From positions 1 through 33,881 of the forward strand of contig CAUPIJ010000021.1 in assembly GCA_963511305.1 (NCBI GenBank): a DNA stretch of 33,881 bases, in the 5' to 3' direction. Shown here piece by piece: positions 6,966 through 15,157 of this stretch (position 1 is its first letter; each line of letters begins with the position of its first letter). The notes below the pieces were generated by a model that was not told where the DNA came from, searched no databases, and saw only the letters and a list, made by a program, of their open reading frames with translations. The position numbers were made by a program, and so were the translations under genes. The stretch is from Propionimicrobium sp963511305. GTDB taxonomy: Bacteria; Actinomycetota; Actinomycetes; Propionibacteriales; Propionibacteriaceae.

Positions 6966-8279
6966 ATGGACTTCCTGCGACGCCTCGCGCGGCTGCTGGT
7001 CAGGCCGCTGTTTCGTCGTCTCGTTTTCCTTAGGCTGCTTAGCCAGGGCGGCGACTCGATGATCCAGGTCGGCATGGCCAGTTACGTGCTTTTCAACCCG
7101 CAGTCGCAGGCATCCGGCCCGGAGATCGCCGCCGTGCTCGCGATCACGATGTTGCCGTTCAGCTTCGTAGGCCCCTTCCTATCCGAGCTGTTGGATAGGT
7201 TCAGCCGGCAGCGCATCACGATCTCCTGCGACATCTCGCGGATATTGCTTTGCGCGACGATGGCGATTGCCGTCATGACGGGTACGACCGCCGGTGCCGG
7301 TCAGATCTTGTTGATGGTGCTGCTGCTCTTCGCGCTAAGCATCAATCGTCTGCAGTTGGCTGGGCTGTCCGCCGGGCTGCCGTTCACCATCGAAGAGGAC
7401 GAGTATGTCGAGGCCGTCAGCCTGATGCCGATGATCGGACCGATTTCTGCCGTGCTCGGCGGCGGCGCGGCGGCAGTGAGCCGCATCATTTTCGGCGATA
7501 GCTGGGGCGCTAACGTAGCCGACGGCTTAATCTTCCTGCTAGCTGCGACATGCTTCGTGGGGGCTGTCCTGCTGACCCTTGGCATCAGAAAGAATCAGCT
7601 CGGGCCTCTCGAACCGAAGCGGGGCAAGGGTGCGGCGAGCATTCTCTCTGGGCTAGTCACTGCCGGCAAGAACCTTTGGCAGACCAAGCCGTCGTTTTGG
7701 GGCATCACGACGGTTTTCTTCGCACGTGTCTGCTGGGGCGCGATGATCGTCACCGTTGTGCTGCTCTACCGACACTATTTCCACAACCCCAGCCACGAGG
7801 CCGCGGCCATGGTCGACATGGCAGCCTGGTTCGGGCTTGCCGGGGTCGGTTTCGCGCTCTGCGGCCTGCTGGTAACCCCTATGACTAGGAGATTCGGAGT
7901 TCGGGCGACCGTTATTTCGCTGCTCGTCGCATCGGCTGCGATCGTGCTGCTCCCAGCCGCCTGGCTGCAACCGCTAGTGCTGATGGTCGCTGGATTCTTC
8001 ATCGGCCTGTTCGCCCAAAGCATTAAGGCCTGCGGGGACACCGTCGTCCAAGCACACACCACCGACCAATATCGCGGCCGAGTGATGGTGATTTACGACG
8101 TTCTCAACAACCTGGGCATCGTGGTTGGCGCGGTTATCGCCGGCTTCGCGCTTCCCCCGGACGGCGCCACCAAGTCGGCCTTCGTGCTTATGGCGGCCTG
8201 GTTCGTCGCCACGGCGATAATTTTCGCAGCAGCCTCGGCGAAAGACCCAAGAACCTACGACCTAGGTGCGAAACGCTAA
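6966..8279 (+). CDS. MFS transporter, putative exporter
   Basis: A 437-residue integral membrane protein with about 12 hydrophobic segments, split by a charged central loop (LGIRKNQLGPLEPKRGKG, about 205-225). Loop 2-3 has the MFS-type basic/acidic pattern LSELLDRFSRQRI. The N-terminus is basic (MDFLRRLARLLVRPLFRRL), as expected for an inside start. The substrate is not deducible; the overall look is that of actinobacterial MFS drug-efflux-like permeases. ATG 6966 lies 10 nt behind the GNAT stop, so the pair is likely one operon. Its stop codon overlaps the stop of the convergent LysM/BTAD gene by 4 nt, leaving no room for a separate terminator. Confidence 0.88.
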   Translation: MDFLRRLARLLVRPLFRRLVFLRLLSQGGDSMIQVGMASYVLFNPQSQASGPEIAAVLAITMLPFSFVGPFLSELLDRFSRQRITISCDISRILLCATMAIAVMTGTTAGAGQILLMVLLLFALSINRLQLAGLSAGLPFTIEEDEYVEAVSLMPMIGPISAVLGGGAAAVSRIIFGDSWGANVADGLIFLLAATCFVGAVLLTLGIRKNQLGPLEPKRGKGAASILSGLVTAGKNLWQTKPSFWGITTVFFARVCWGAMIVTVVLLYRHYFHNPSHEAAAMVDMAAWFGLAGVGFALCGLLVTPMTRRFGVRATVISLLVASAAIVLLPAAWLQPLVLMVAGFFIGLFAQSIKACGDTVVQAHTTDQYRGRVMVIYDVLNNLGIVVGAVIAGFALPPDGATKSAFVLMAAWFVATAIIFAAASAKDPRTYDLGAKR

Positions 8280-10996
8280 ACCGCTCTCGCCCTAGCCTGG
8301 CCCTCTACCGTTTCTTGCAACAAAGCGACCGTTTCATCTAGCAGGTCGACGCCCAACTGGCGTGCCTGCCTGGTGATATGCAGAACTAGACGATCGGTTT
8401 CGACGTCGTTTCCGGCCAAGTGTTCCGTCTTCAGGCGCAGACCAAGCAGCAGCTCGTCCTCGGGGACGGCGAGCAACCCCTTCGCAGCGGCCCAGCGTGC
8501 GGTCTCGATGTCGCGGCGCTCAAGAGCTCGACGGCCAAGTTGCAGGCCGGCATCGCGAATCATGCTGGCCATCGCGACCCTTAGCGGCTCTGCCCAACTC
8601 CACTGGCCGGGTGCGGCGTCTGCGAGCGGCGCTCCCCTAACCAATTCGAGGGCGCTGCGCAGCACGTCGTCGGAAGCGCGGTCGATACCGCCGATCAGCA
8701 TGGTGCGGAACTGCTCCCAGTCGGAGCTGACCCCCGGATGCAGCCGAATCCGCCCCGAATAAGCCTCGGGCAGATACGGGCTGCCATTGTCGTCGGCGCC
8801 AAGCCAGGTTCGTAGCCTGGACATGTTCGAGCGCCGTGTACCCTCCGCGACGAGCAGCGACTTGGTCATCTGCGTGGCGGTCGAGGCAGGGTGTTCCAGC
8901 AGCCATGCGCAGTACTCTTGGCACTGTTTCAGCGCCCTGGGCGGGGTTTTACCGCGCGCACCCTCTAGGCTGACCGGGCCAAGAAGCAAAAGTGTGGGGT
9001 GGGTCGATTTCACGAGCTTCTCCTGTTCACGCAGCTGTCGGGCAACGTCATCCCCCGATGCTTCTTTCACCTGCCACCACTCGGCAGGCTCATATTCTGT
9101 GCTTGAGGCCGCATCAAAGATCTCCTCTAGGCCTCGGCGAGCGGGGGCGTTCACCATTTCTGGTGCGAAAACCTTCCAGTCCGGGGTTTTCGCGGTCTGA
9201 TCGGCGACCTGGAATGTGGGCCCGAGGATCTCGGCGCCACAAAGTAGGACGGCGACTCCGCTGCTTCTCAACTGTTCCGTCGACGGAAGTTTTTCCGGCT
9301 GCTCCTCGAACACGAACAGCTTGCGGCAGACCTCCGGGCCTAGGGAAGACAAGCCCGCGATCCGCCTTTCACGCAATTCGGCAGCCAGCATCCCGCCGGC
9401 CTCGCCAGGCTCTAAGACCTGCAGGCTCGGCTCGTCTAAGCTGACCAACCAATCAAAACTGCTACCAGAAGCCACCACGTCAATGGCGCTCTCGTCACCC
9501 AAACAGCCCAAGATCACGCCATTAGCAAAGGCCAGCACCCTTTCATTGGGTCCGACGACCGCGGTGGAACCGGCAGAGAAAAAGTCGTATTCGACGTCGC
9601 GCTCGCTGCTCATTTCGCTGCCAACCCGAATCTTCAGCCCGTTAGGGACTGCGTGCCGGGCATCCGTACTGAGCGCGCCAAGGGCGGTAATAGCAGATTC
9701 GAGCTCCTTCGCCTCGCCCTTCGGCTTACGAATTGCCTTGCCAAGCGGACGCTGCACCTGCTGGCGGTTGCGTCTCCGATAAATGGCAGCCGAAATAGTC
9801 GCGGCCAGGGCGGCGGAGATGCCGGCGACGGAGCTGACGTGCGAGGCGATAGCCGCCGCGCTTGGGCCAAGATCCGCGGTGGCTGACTCGAGCTGGGGAG
9901 ACTCCAACGAAAGGGCGGAACCGGCCTCGACAGGGCACGAGACTGCCTCCTCGAAAGCGGAAACGTCGACGTCTCTAGACTCATATCCGGGAGAATCCGG
10001 CGGAGCCTCGGTGTCCACAGGACATGGCACCACCTCATCGAATGCCGAGGTGTCGATCTGCTGAAGAGCGGGCTCCGAGGTTTCCGGCTCCACTGCCTCC
10101 ACTACCTCTGGCTCGGCCTGTTCGTTGGCCTCCTGCGCTACGTCTTCAGCAACCGGAACGCTGCCTGGCAGTTTCAGCTGCCAGCCGGGCTTAATCAGGC
10201 CGGGGTCGGTGATCAGGTCGCTGTTGGCCTCGTATATCTGCGGCCAAGAGTTTGGATCCCCGAGCTCTGCAGCGGCGATGGCCCAGAGCGAGTCGCCCTG
10301 CTTGACCTCCACCACGCCGTCGAGTTCCTTTTCCTCGGGAAGAGAAATGGCGTGGTTTTCTTCTGCAGGGGTCTCCTCAGAAAGTGAAACGGCTGGTGAG
10401 GCCTGTTCGATGGGGATCAGCAGCCGCATCCCCGGGCGGATCGCCTCGGTTGGCGAGCCGAGCACGGTGTCGTTGGCCTCTGCGATCTGGCGCCACAACA
10501 TGCCATCGCCCAGGTGCTGCTCGGCTAACGTCCACAGATCGTCGCCCTCGGCAGTCGTGTAGCTGAGGAACTGTTGACCGTCGTCCTGCTCGATTTCTGC
10601 CTCGTTCTGGTCTTGCGTTTCTGCCTGCACGGCCGGTTGGCTCTGCACGATGTCCGGCGCCTGCGGCTGGCTAGTGGCCGCGCTGGCTAGGCCTAACAGG
10701 GCCGTGACGAGCAGCGCGCTCGACGACGAGAAGACCCGAAGCCCAGGTAGGCTTAATCGAACCTGGCCGGCGCTCAGCGCGTAGATGAACTCGAAGACCA
10801 GACTCAGGCAGCAAGCCGCCCAGGCTAACCAGGCGATGATGGTTAGGGATCCGACGACGAGGTCTGGAAGCGACGCCAGCGTCGGTTGCAGAGAACCAAG
10901 AGCGTCTAGCCGACCTATTTTTGTGAGCAGAATCGGCGATCCGAAAACTATCGCAGCTATCGTGACTGCGGCAAGAAAAGCCTTTAACAATCGCAT
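8276..10996 (-). CDS. Membrane protein with two LysM domains, winged-helix and BTAD domains
   Basis: A 906-residue protein, last gene of the tad operon. Visible in order: three hydrophobic helices (about 5-25, 47-73, 90-107); LysM 1 (about 145-196, GDDLWTLAEQHLGD to IRPGMRLLIP); LysM 2 (about 228-277, GDSLWAIAAAELGD to IKPGWQLKLP); an acidic linker with a duplicated motif, DTSAFDEVVPCPV (315-327) and DVSAFEEAVSCPV (344-356); a hydrophobic segment (about 380-406) ended by RRRNRQQ; and a long cytoplasmic half. The last 245 residues resemble the winged-helix DNA-binding plus bacterial transcriptional activator (BTAD, helical repeat) domains of SARP-like proteins. LysM domains bind peptidoglycan, so this may couple the cell wall to regulation or pilus assembly. 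AGGAG lies 9 nt before ATG 10996, and the start overlaps the upstream pilin-like gene by 13 nt. Confidence 0.82.
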   Translation of the reverse strand: MRLLKAFLAAVTIAAIVFGSPILLTKIGRLDALGSLQPTLASLPDLVVGSLTIIAWLAWAACCLSLVFEFIYALSAGQVRLSLPGLRVFSSSSALLVTALLGLASAATSQPQAPDIVQSQPAVQAETQDQNEAEIEQDDGQQFLSYTTAEGDDLWTLAEQHLGDGMLWRQIAEANDTVLGSPTEAIRPGMRLLIPIEQASPAVSLSEETPAEENHAISLPEEKELDGVVEVKQGDSLWAIAAAELGDPNSWPQIYEANSDLITDPGLIKPGWQLKLPGSVPVAEDVAQEANEQAEPEVVEAVEPETSEPALQQIDTSAFDEVVPCPVDTEAPPDSPGYESRDVDVSAFEEAVSCPVEAGSALSLESPQLESATADLGPSAAAIASHVSSVAGISAALAATISAAIYRRRNRQQVQRPLGKAIRKPKGEAKELESAITALGALSTDARHAVPNGLKIRVGSEMSSERDVEYDFFSAGSTAVVGPNERVLAFANGVILGCLGDESAIDVVASGSSFDWLVSLDEPSLQVLEPGEAGGMLAAELRERRIAGLSSLGPEVCRKLFVFEEQPEKLPSTEQLRSSGVAVLLCGAEILGPTFQVADQTAKTPDWKVFAPEMVNAPARRGLEEIFDAASSTEYEPAEWWQVKEASGDDVARQLREQEKLVKSTHPTLLLLGPVSLEGARGKTPPRALKQCQEYCAWLLEHPASTATQMTKSLLVAEGTRRSNMSRLRTWLGADDNGSPYLPEAYSGRIRLHPGVSSDWEQFRTMLIGGIDRASDDVLRSALELVRGAPLADAAPGQWSWAEPLRVAMASMIRDAGLQLGRRALERRDIETARWAAAKGLLAVPEDELLLGLRLKTEHLAGNDVETDRLVLHITRQARQLGVDLLDETVALLQETVEGQARARAV

Positions 10997-11379
10997 TTCA
11001 TCGAACTCCTGTAGGTATCGATTTTTTCACTAGCCGTAGTCCTCAGCCCCAAGCTCGGACCGCCCAACAATCCAAGATCGAATCGGCAGGAGGCATCTAC
11101 GCTCAGATATCCGCCTGCTCGGGCGGCATGCACTTTCAGCTCGCGACAAGACCTCGAAGCGGCAAGGTCGGAGGCGACTATCTCTCTTGCCGTCTTCTGG
11201 ATGCCGCACTCGCAGCCCTGAACGGAGGCGTTCCTAGCCGCGGAGGAGGCCGCGTCAGCCAGCTGGGCCTTCGCCCAGTAGAGGCGCGCGCCGAGGATAA
11301 TCAGGCAGGCAAGCAGAAAGATTGACGGCACCAAAACCGCCGCCTCCACGCTCGCCATGCCCCGCTGGTTTGGGCTCAC
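10984..11379 (-). CDS. TadE-like minor pilin
   Basis: A 131-residue protein. The N-terminal RGMASVEAAVLVPSIFLLAC is a class III prepilin-like signal: a basic start, Gly, then a Glu at the fifth position of a long hydrophobic helix, as in TadE/TadF pseudopilins. The rest is a predicted extracellular domain with four Cys (CECG, CREL and CRF segments) that could form disulfides, plus a C-terminal CDC. The GTG start at 11379 has a perfect AGGAGG seven nt upstream. The previous gene stops 1 nt before it. Expected role: minor component or assembly factor of the Flp pilus, cleaved by a prepilin peptidase not encoded in the window. Confidence 0.8.
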   Translation of the reverse strand: MSPNQRGMASVEAAVLVPSIFLLACLIILGARLYWAKAQLADAASSAARNASVQGCECGIQKTAREIVASDLAASRSCRELKVHAARAGGYLSVDASCRFDLGLLGGPSLGLRTTASEKIDTYRSSMKCDC

Positions 11380-11380
11380 A

Positions 11381-11737
11381 TCACACCTCCTTGGGACGAA
11401 CCGCGTGCGCCCGGACGCTCGAAAAGGCTCCCGGCAGCGGCGAATTCGTCTTCGCCACCAAGTCGACGCTCACGGTCTCTGGGGTCTCGTTGAAAGTGAT
11501 CTTTACGTCGCGCAGCCCGGCGCGATCTGCCATCCGACGGGCCACCTCGCCGCCCTGCCTGACGTCGCCATAGAAGGCCGCGCTCCTCTCAGCAGCAGCC
11601 ATCGCGGCCTGTTGCGCGGCGCTGTTTGCGTGTGCGTGGACCCCGCCGGCCACGGCCACCAGAATGACGCCCAGAATCAGCGGAGCCAGAACCGCCCAGC
11701 TGACCGACTGGCTAAGGCCGCGCTCGTCGCGAGTCAT
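11381..11737 (-). CDS. TadE/TadG-like pilus assembly protein
   Basis: A 118-residue protein starting MTRDERGLSQSVSWAVLAPL, with one long hydrophobic helix (about 12-35) and a small domain (AHANSAAQQAAMAAAERSAA, then a beta-rich end). The pattern of a hydrophobic N-terminal helix followed by Ala-rich helix matches TadE/TadG family proteins. The nine residues RDERGLSQS are identical to the segment before the helix of the pilin-like protein encoded next to it. Unlike that protein it lacks a Glu inside the helix start. ATG 11737 follows the preceding stop codon without any gap (TAAATG), indicating translational coupling. Confidence 0.75.
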   Translation of the reverse strand: MTRDERGLSQSVSWAVLAPLILGVILVAVAGGVHAHANSAAQQAAMAAAERSAAFYGDVRQGGEVARRMADRAGLRDVKITFNETPETVSVDLVAKTNSPLPGAFSSVRAHAVRPKEV

Positions 11738-11941
11738 TTAGCCCTCTGCGCCCAGCGTCTGCAGCTTGCCTTTGACATAGACGCCGACGATTGCGATCAC
11801 CGCGGCTGCCAACGCCACCGCGCCAGTCAACAGCACTGCGTTTTCCGTCGACTGCGACAGGCCGCGTTCATCGCGTCGCCTGGGCATTTTGGCCTGGACG
11901 TAAAGTCCGACCGCCTTGTTTCTCAAGCTAATCAGGTTCAT
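11738..11941 (-). CDS. Flp-type pilin-like small protein
   Basis: A 67-residue protein of the size and plan of Flp major pilins: a basic leader containing RRRDERG, then LSQSTENAVLLTGAVALAAA and a hydrophobic helix ending with a short polar tail (KGKLQTLGAEG). A Flp pilin normally has Gly, then Glu-Tyr at +5/+6 after cleavage; here Glu is at +6 and Asn replaces Tyr, so it is an atypical member. ATG 11941 is used; the Shine-Dalgarno (AAGAG) is modest. It is separated from tadC by 98 nt, the only real gap in the operon, which fits separate expression of an abundant pilin. Confidence 0.75.
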   Translation of the reverse strand: MNLISLRNKAVGLYVQAKMPRRRDERGLSQSTENAVLLTGAVALAAAVIAIVGVYVKGKLQTLGAEG

Positions 11942-12014
11942 ATTCGCTCTTTTCAGGTCAATAATTTCTTCTTGGACTATTCAGTTTTGTCTAGCCAAAG
12001 CCGCGTAACCGCAG

Positions 12015-12041
12015 TTATCCACAGGGAATATTCACCTCCTT
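12015..12041. other. Perfect DnaA-box 9-mer and orphan Shine-Dalgarno in the tadC-pilin gap
   Basis: TTATCCACA at 12015-12023 matches the DnaA box consensus exactly. On the minus strand AAGGAGGTGA (12041-12032), an almost full complement of the 16S rRNA tail, stands right at the tadC stop codon. It precedes no gene: the possible frames after it close within a few codons. One box alone does not make an origin. The ribosome-binding sequence may serve a tiny leader peptide. Confidence 0.3.
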
Positions 12042-12909
12042 ACGTAGCGGCCATCCGCAGCAGCGGCGGGGTGATGAATGCGAAGGCGAAGATCAGCACC
12101 GGAACTGACATCCACAAGGTCATTCGCTCGCTAACCGCATGCGCCTGCTCCTTCGCTACGTTCAGGTATTGCACCCGCAGCTCCTTGGCTCGTTGGGCCA
12201 GCGTGTCGGCGATCGCGGCGCCCTGCTCGTCCAGGCGCATGATGTCGGCGACGTCGGCAAGCTGCGGTACCTGCAGCATTTCCGCGAGCTTGGTCAGGTC
12301 TGGCCAGGGCGAGCGCTGCTCGAGCCGGGCGCGCGTCAGGCAGGCCTGCACCCGAATCAGCAGCGGTACCGGCGAGATCTCCGCTGCCGCGAACAGCGCC
12401 TGCACCGCCGAACGATTCGCCATGCGCTCCAAAAAGACCAGGTCGATATAGGTGTGGACGACCTCGGCTGCAGTCTGAGTCGTTCTCTCTTGCGCCTGCT
12501 TCAGCTGCAGGGAGGGCAGCAGCCAGCCGACCACGCCGAGAACGAGCCCGGCCACGAGCGCCACGGGCAGCGCATTTGTCAGCACTGAGATGAACAGGGC
12601 TGGAATCAGGAACCCCGCCACGGCGAATACCGTTTTTGCCAGGTAAAAGTCCCCGATCGACCTGCCCTGCAGGCTCAACAGCGCCATCGTGCGCTGCGAG
12701 AGCGGAACGGGCAGGCGCCGATAAACCCATGCGCCGAACCTCTCTAGGCTGGAGTCCTCGTCCTCGATCAGTACGGCCGACGAACGCGCAGCGCCACCGC
12801 TGCCGCTCAGTATCTCCAGAGCGTCGGACAGCCTCAGAATCGGTGGACGCAGCGTCGCCAGCAACAGCCATACGCCAAGGCTCAGCAGAATTCCGGCTAT
12901 CGCGATCAT
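12040..12909 (-). CDS. tadC: TadC-like inner-membrane pilus platform protein (T2SSF)
   Basis: A 289-residue protein with hydrophobic segments near residues 2-20, 90-112, 115-135 and 265-285 and a cytoplasmic T2SSF domain between the inner and last ones. It carries VVHTYIDLVFLERMANRSAV and MRLDEQGAAIADTLAQRAKE, segments seen in the TadC/type II secretion F family. It forms, with TadB, the membrane platform on which the TadA ATPase drives assembly of Flp pili. Its ATG overlaps the tadB stop by 4 nt. It is followed by a 98-nt gap. Confidence 0.85.
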   Translation of the reverse strand: MIAIAGILLSLGVWLLLATLRPPILRLSDALEILSGSGGAARSSAVLIEDEDSSLERFGAWVYRRLPVPLSQRTMALLSLQGRSIGDFYLAKTVFAVAGFLIPALFISVLTNALPVALVAGLVLGVVGWLLPSLQLKQAQERTTQTAAEVVHTYIDLVFLERMANRSAVQALFAAAEISPVPLLIRVQACLTRARLEQRSPWPDLTKLAEMLQVPQLADVADIMRLDEQGAAIADTLAQRAKELRVQYLNVAKEQAHAVSERMTLWMSVPVLIFAFAFITPPLLRMAAT

Positions 12910-13727
12910 GGGCTCACCTGCAGGATCCGGTCACGCTTAGCGGAACGAGACATGCGCTGCAGCATCCGCAGCGAGAGCATGTAGGCCACGAAGAATCCGA
13001 CCGCGAGCACCTGGCCGAGTGGAGTGGTGAACGGGGCGAAGTACTGCGGGTTCAGCAACACGCCAGCGCCCAGCACCACGACTGTGATCATGGTTACCTG
13101 CCGAACAACGACCCTGGGCTTTGCTCGCTCGGCGGCGATTTCCCGCAGCGCGGCGAGCCGATCGGAGACGCTATCGCCCAGCGCCTCTAGGGTTCTGTGG
13201 GCACCGAGACCGCCGCGCTGTGTACACAGAATACAGGCGGCGAGGACGGCATCCGCGTCAGTGGAGTCCCACTCGTCGGCCAGCGCCAGGAACGTGTCTC
13301 GCACCGACCAGCGACCGCGCAGCCTGACCAGGGCGGTGGAGACACCCGGCTTTAGCAACTTCGGGCATTGCGGATAGGTAGCCCGCATCGCGTCGGGAAT
13401 CGATTTTCCGGTGGCCACTGACGCCGTCAGCAGCCTCACCCACCTGTCAAGCGCAGCGAGCAGCAACACCTCGCGGTTGGGCTTGGTGCGCAGCAGATCC
13501 GGCAGGATAAGCCCGACTCCGGGTAAGACGATCAGCATCGGCAACCAACCCGTTAACACTGCGGCGACAGCACTAATCCCCAAGACGATAGCGCCCCGGC
13601 GATCGACTTTCGGCAGCGAGAATCGGGTAGCTGAAACCCGCTGCTGGCTAGGTCGAATACCGTATGCGGCAATCAGCACACCGAGCAGGAAGAGAAACGC
13701 ACCGAAGCCGGCCAACAGGACGCTCAT
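12906..13727 (-). CDS. tadB: TadB-like inner-membrane pilus platform protein (T2SSF)
   Basis: A 273-residue protein with N-terminal hydrophobic segments (about 1-20, 48-80), a cytoplasmic T2SSF domain (LLAALDRWVRLLTASVATGK, then LADEWDSTDADAVLAACILC) and two C-terminal membrane helices (about 205-225, 232-255). The gene order tadA-tadB-tadC and the size support TadB. It works with TadC as the membrane platform for pilus extrusion. Both its ends overlap its neighbours by 4 nt (ATGA-type overlaps), showing tight translational coupling. Confidence 0.88.
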   Translation of the reverse strand: MSVLLAGFGAFLFLLGVLIAAYGIRPSQQRVSATRFSLPKVDRRGAIVLGISAVAAVLTGWLPMLIVLPGVGLILPDLLRTKPNREVLLLAALDRWVRLLTASVATGKSIPDAMRATYPQCPKLLKPGVSTALVRLRGRWSVRDTFLALADEWDSTDADAVLAACILCTQRGGLGAHRTLEALGDSVSDRLAALREIAAERAKPRVVVRQVTMITVVVLGAGVLLNPQYFAPFTTPLGQVLAVGFFVAYMLSLRMLQRMSRSAKRDRILQVSP

Positions 13728-15157
13728 GCCGCCCGGTACCTTGCTAGCTCTGACATCAACGAGACCGGCGGGTCGAATAGCTCCGACCGACCGTCCGCAC
13801 TGGCCTGATAAACCAGGTGCGTCACCGGGCGTCCACCCTCGATGGCCCCGGTTAGCGCCCGCACCTCCGAGACGAAACGCTTGCGCAGTCCCCCACGCCA
13901 GGTGTCATCGACCAACGTGACGTGCACGAGTAGATGCAGGTTCAGCGCGATCTGCCTGAACGCCTGGTCGAGCGAGAGCGCGTCCCCGCTGGCGACTCGG
14001 GTGGCGAGGCGATCCATCGTCGAAGACGCCGAATGTGAGTGCGTGGTGCTCAAGCAGCCGGTGCCGATCTGCATGGCTTCGAACATCGCGCCTGCCTCGC
14101 TGCCGCGCACCTCGCCGATCACCAGCCGGCTCAAGTTTTGCCGCAGCGCCTCAGGAACCAAATCGGCAACGCTGTATTCACCCAGCCGACGCCCCTCGAC
14201 CAGCTCGCCGAGGCCGGTCTTTGCCTGCAGCGCGAGCATGTTTTTGCGGCCGGGCTGCAGGTGCGTAAGCAACTCGTAGTCTGTCTCGATCGTTCCGAAG
14301 CGCTCGGTCTCGGGAATGGCATCGATCAGGGCGCGCAGCAGCGTAGTCTTGCCCGCGCCCTGGTCGCCGGAGATCACGATGGATTTCCTGCCCAGCACAG
14401 CCTGCCGCAGAAAGTTAGCTATGCGCTGCGGCATCATTTGTCGTTCTGCCAGGTCATCCAGCGTCACGCTGGTGAGGATGTGGTGGCGAATCACGATCGA
14501 GGGACGGTAGCTTAGCCCGAAGCCGATGGCGTGGATCCTGAACTGATCGCCGGATTCCTTGCCCACCGCAACGGTCATCATCGGGTGCGCGTCGTCGAAA
14601 GAGCGCGGCGGATTCGCGGTGGCGCCGAAGAATCTGATCGCCTCGATCAATTCCTCGTCACTGTCGGCCACCCTCGGATGCTCGACGCGGCGACCGTCCG
14701 AGTACTGCACAATCACCGAATCGCAGCCGTGAATCTCGATGTTCTCGGCGTCTGGGATCTCGAACAGCGGCTGCAGTCTGCCGTAACCAAAAATCGCGTT
14801 CTCAACGGCGACCGCATAACGTCGCTCGAGAGCTAGGGGCCACAGCTGCTGGCCGCTGGTGCTCAGTTGCTCGGCGTAGTTGCGCACCACCTGCCTGATG
14901 ACGGCCCGTCCCAGCATCTGCCGGTCGTCCTCGTCAAGCTCTTTCCCTTCGGATCGGTTCTCCAGGCTCTGGCTGATCTTTTCGGAAGCCTCCTTGCGCA
15001 GCTCTACCACCAGCCGCCAGTCGATCTCCGCCGCGCTACTGGTGGCCTGCGTCCGACGCGGCTTGGATTGGCTGACCACGTTCTCGTTTTCGCCCGGCGT
15101 GAACTTGGTCAGTGCCTCGCCTAGCTCAACGACTGGGATTCCTCTCTTCGCGCTCAA
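13724..15157 (-). CDS. tadA: TadA/CpaF pilus assembly ATPase
   Basis: A 477-residue secretion-superfamily ATPase. An N-terminal helical region leads to the CpaF-type domain (FGYGRLQPLFEIPDAENIEI), then the Walker A GDQGAGKT (264-271), the acidic box around ETDYELLTHL, and Walker B-like RLVIGEVRGSEAGAMFEAMQ (345-364). The His box is TTHSHSASSTMDRLATRV. All catalytic elements are present, so it should power pilus assembly as a cytoplasmic hexamer. The start at ATG 15157 overlaps the preceding gene by 4 nt. The family's usual length is 400-500 residues. Confidence 0.95.
   Translation of the reverse strand: MSAKRGIPVVELGEALTKFTPGENENVVSQSKPRRTQATSSAAEIDWRLVVELRKEASEKISQSLENRSEGKELDEDDRQMLGRAVIRQVVRNYAEQLSTSGQQLWPLALERRYAVAVENAIFGYGRLQPLFEIPDAENIEIHGCDSVIVQYSDGRRVEHPRVADSDEELIEAIRFFGATANPPRSFDDAHPMMTVAVGKESGDQFRIHAIGFGLSYRPSIVIRHHILTSVTLDDLAERQMMPQRIANFLRQAVLGRKSIVISGDQGAGKTTLLRALIDAIPETERFGTIETDYELLTHLQPGRKNMLALQAKTGLGELVEGRRLGEYSVADLVPEALRQNLSRLVIGEVRGSEAGAMFEAMQIGTGCLSTTHSHSASSTMDRLATRVASGDALSLDQAFRQIALNLHLLVHVTLVDDTWRGGLRKRFVSEVRALTGAIEGGRPVTHLVYQASADGRSELFDPPVSLMSELARYRAA

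Noticed and set aside
12015..12023. Replication origin at the DnaA box
   Set aside because: A single 9-mer match without clustered boxes, AT-rich unwinding region or dnaA/dnaN neighbours.
11357..12451. Plus-strand open frame of 364 codons
   Set aside because: Runs antisense through three pilin-like genes, a noncoding gap and tadC; composition and motifs fit the minus-strand genes.
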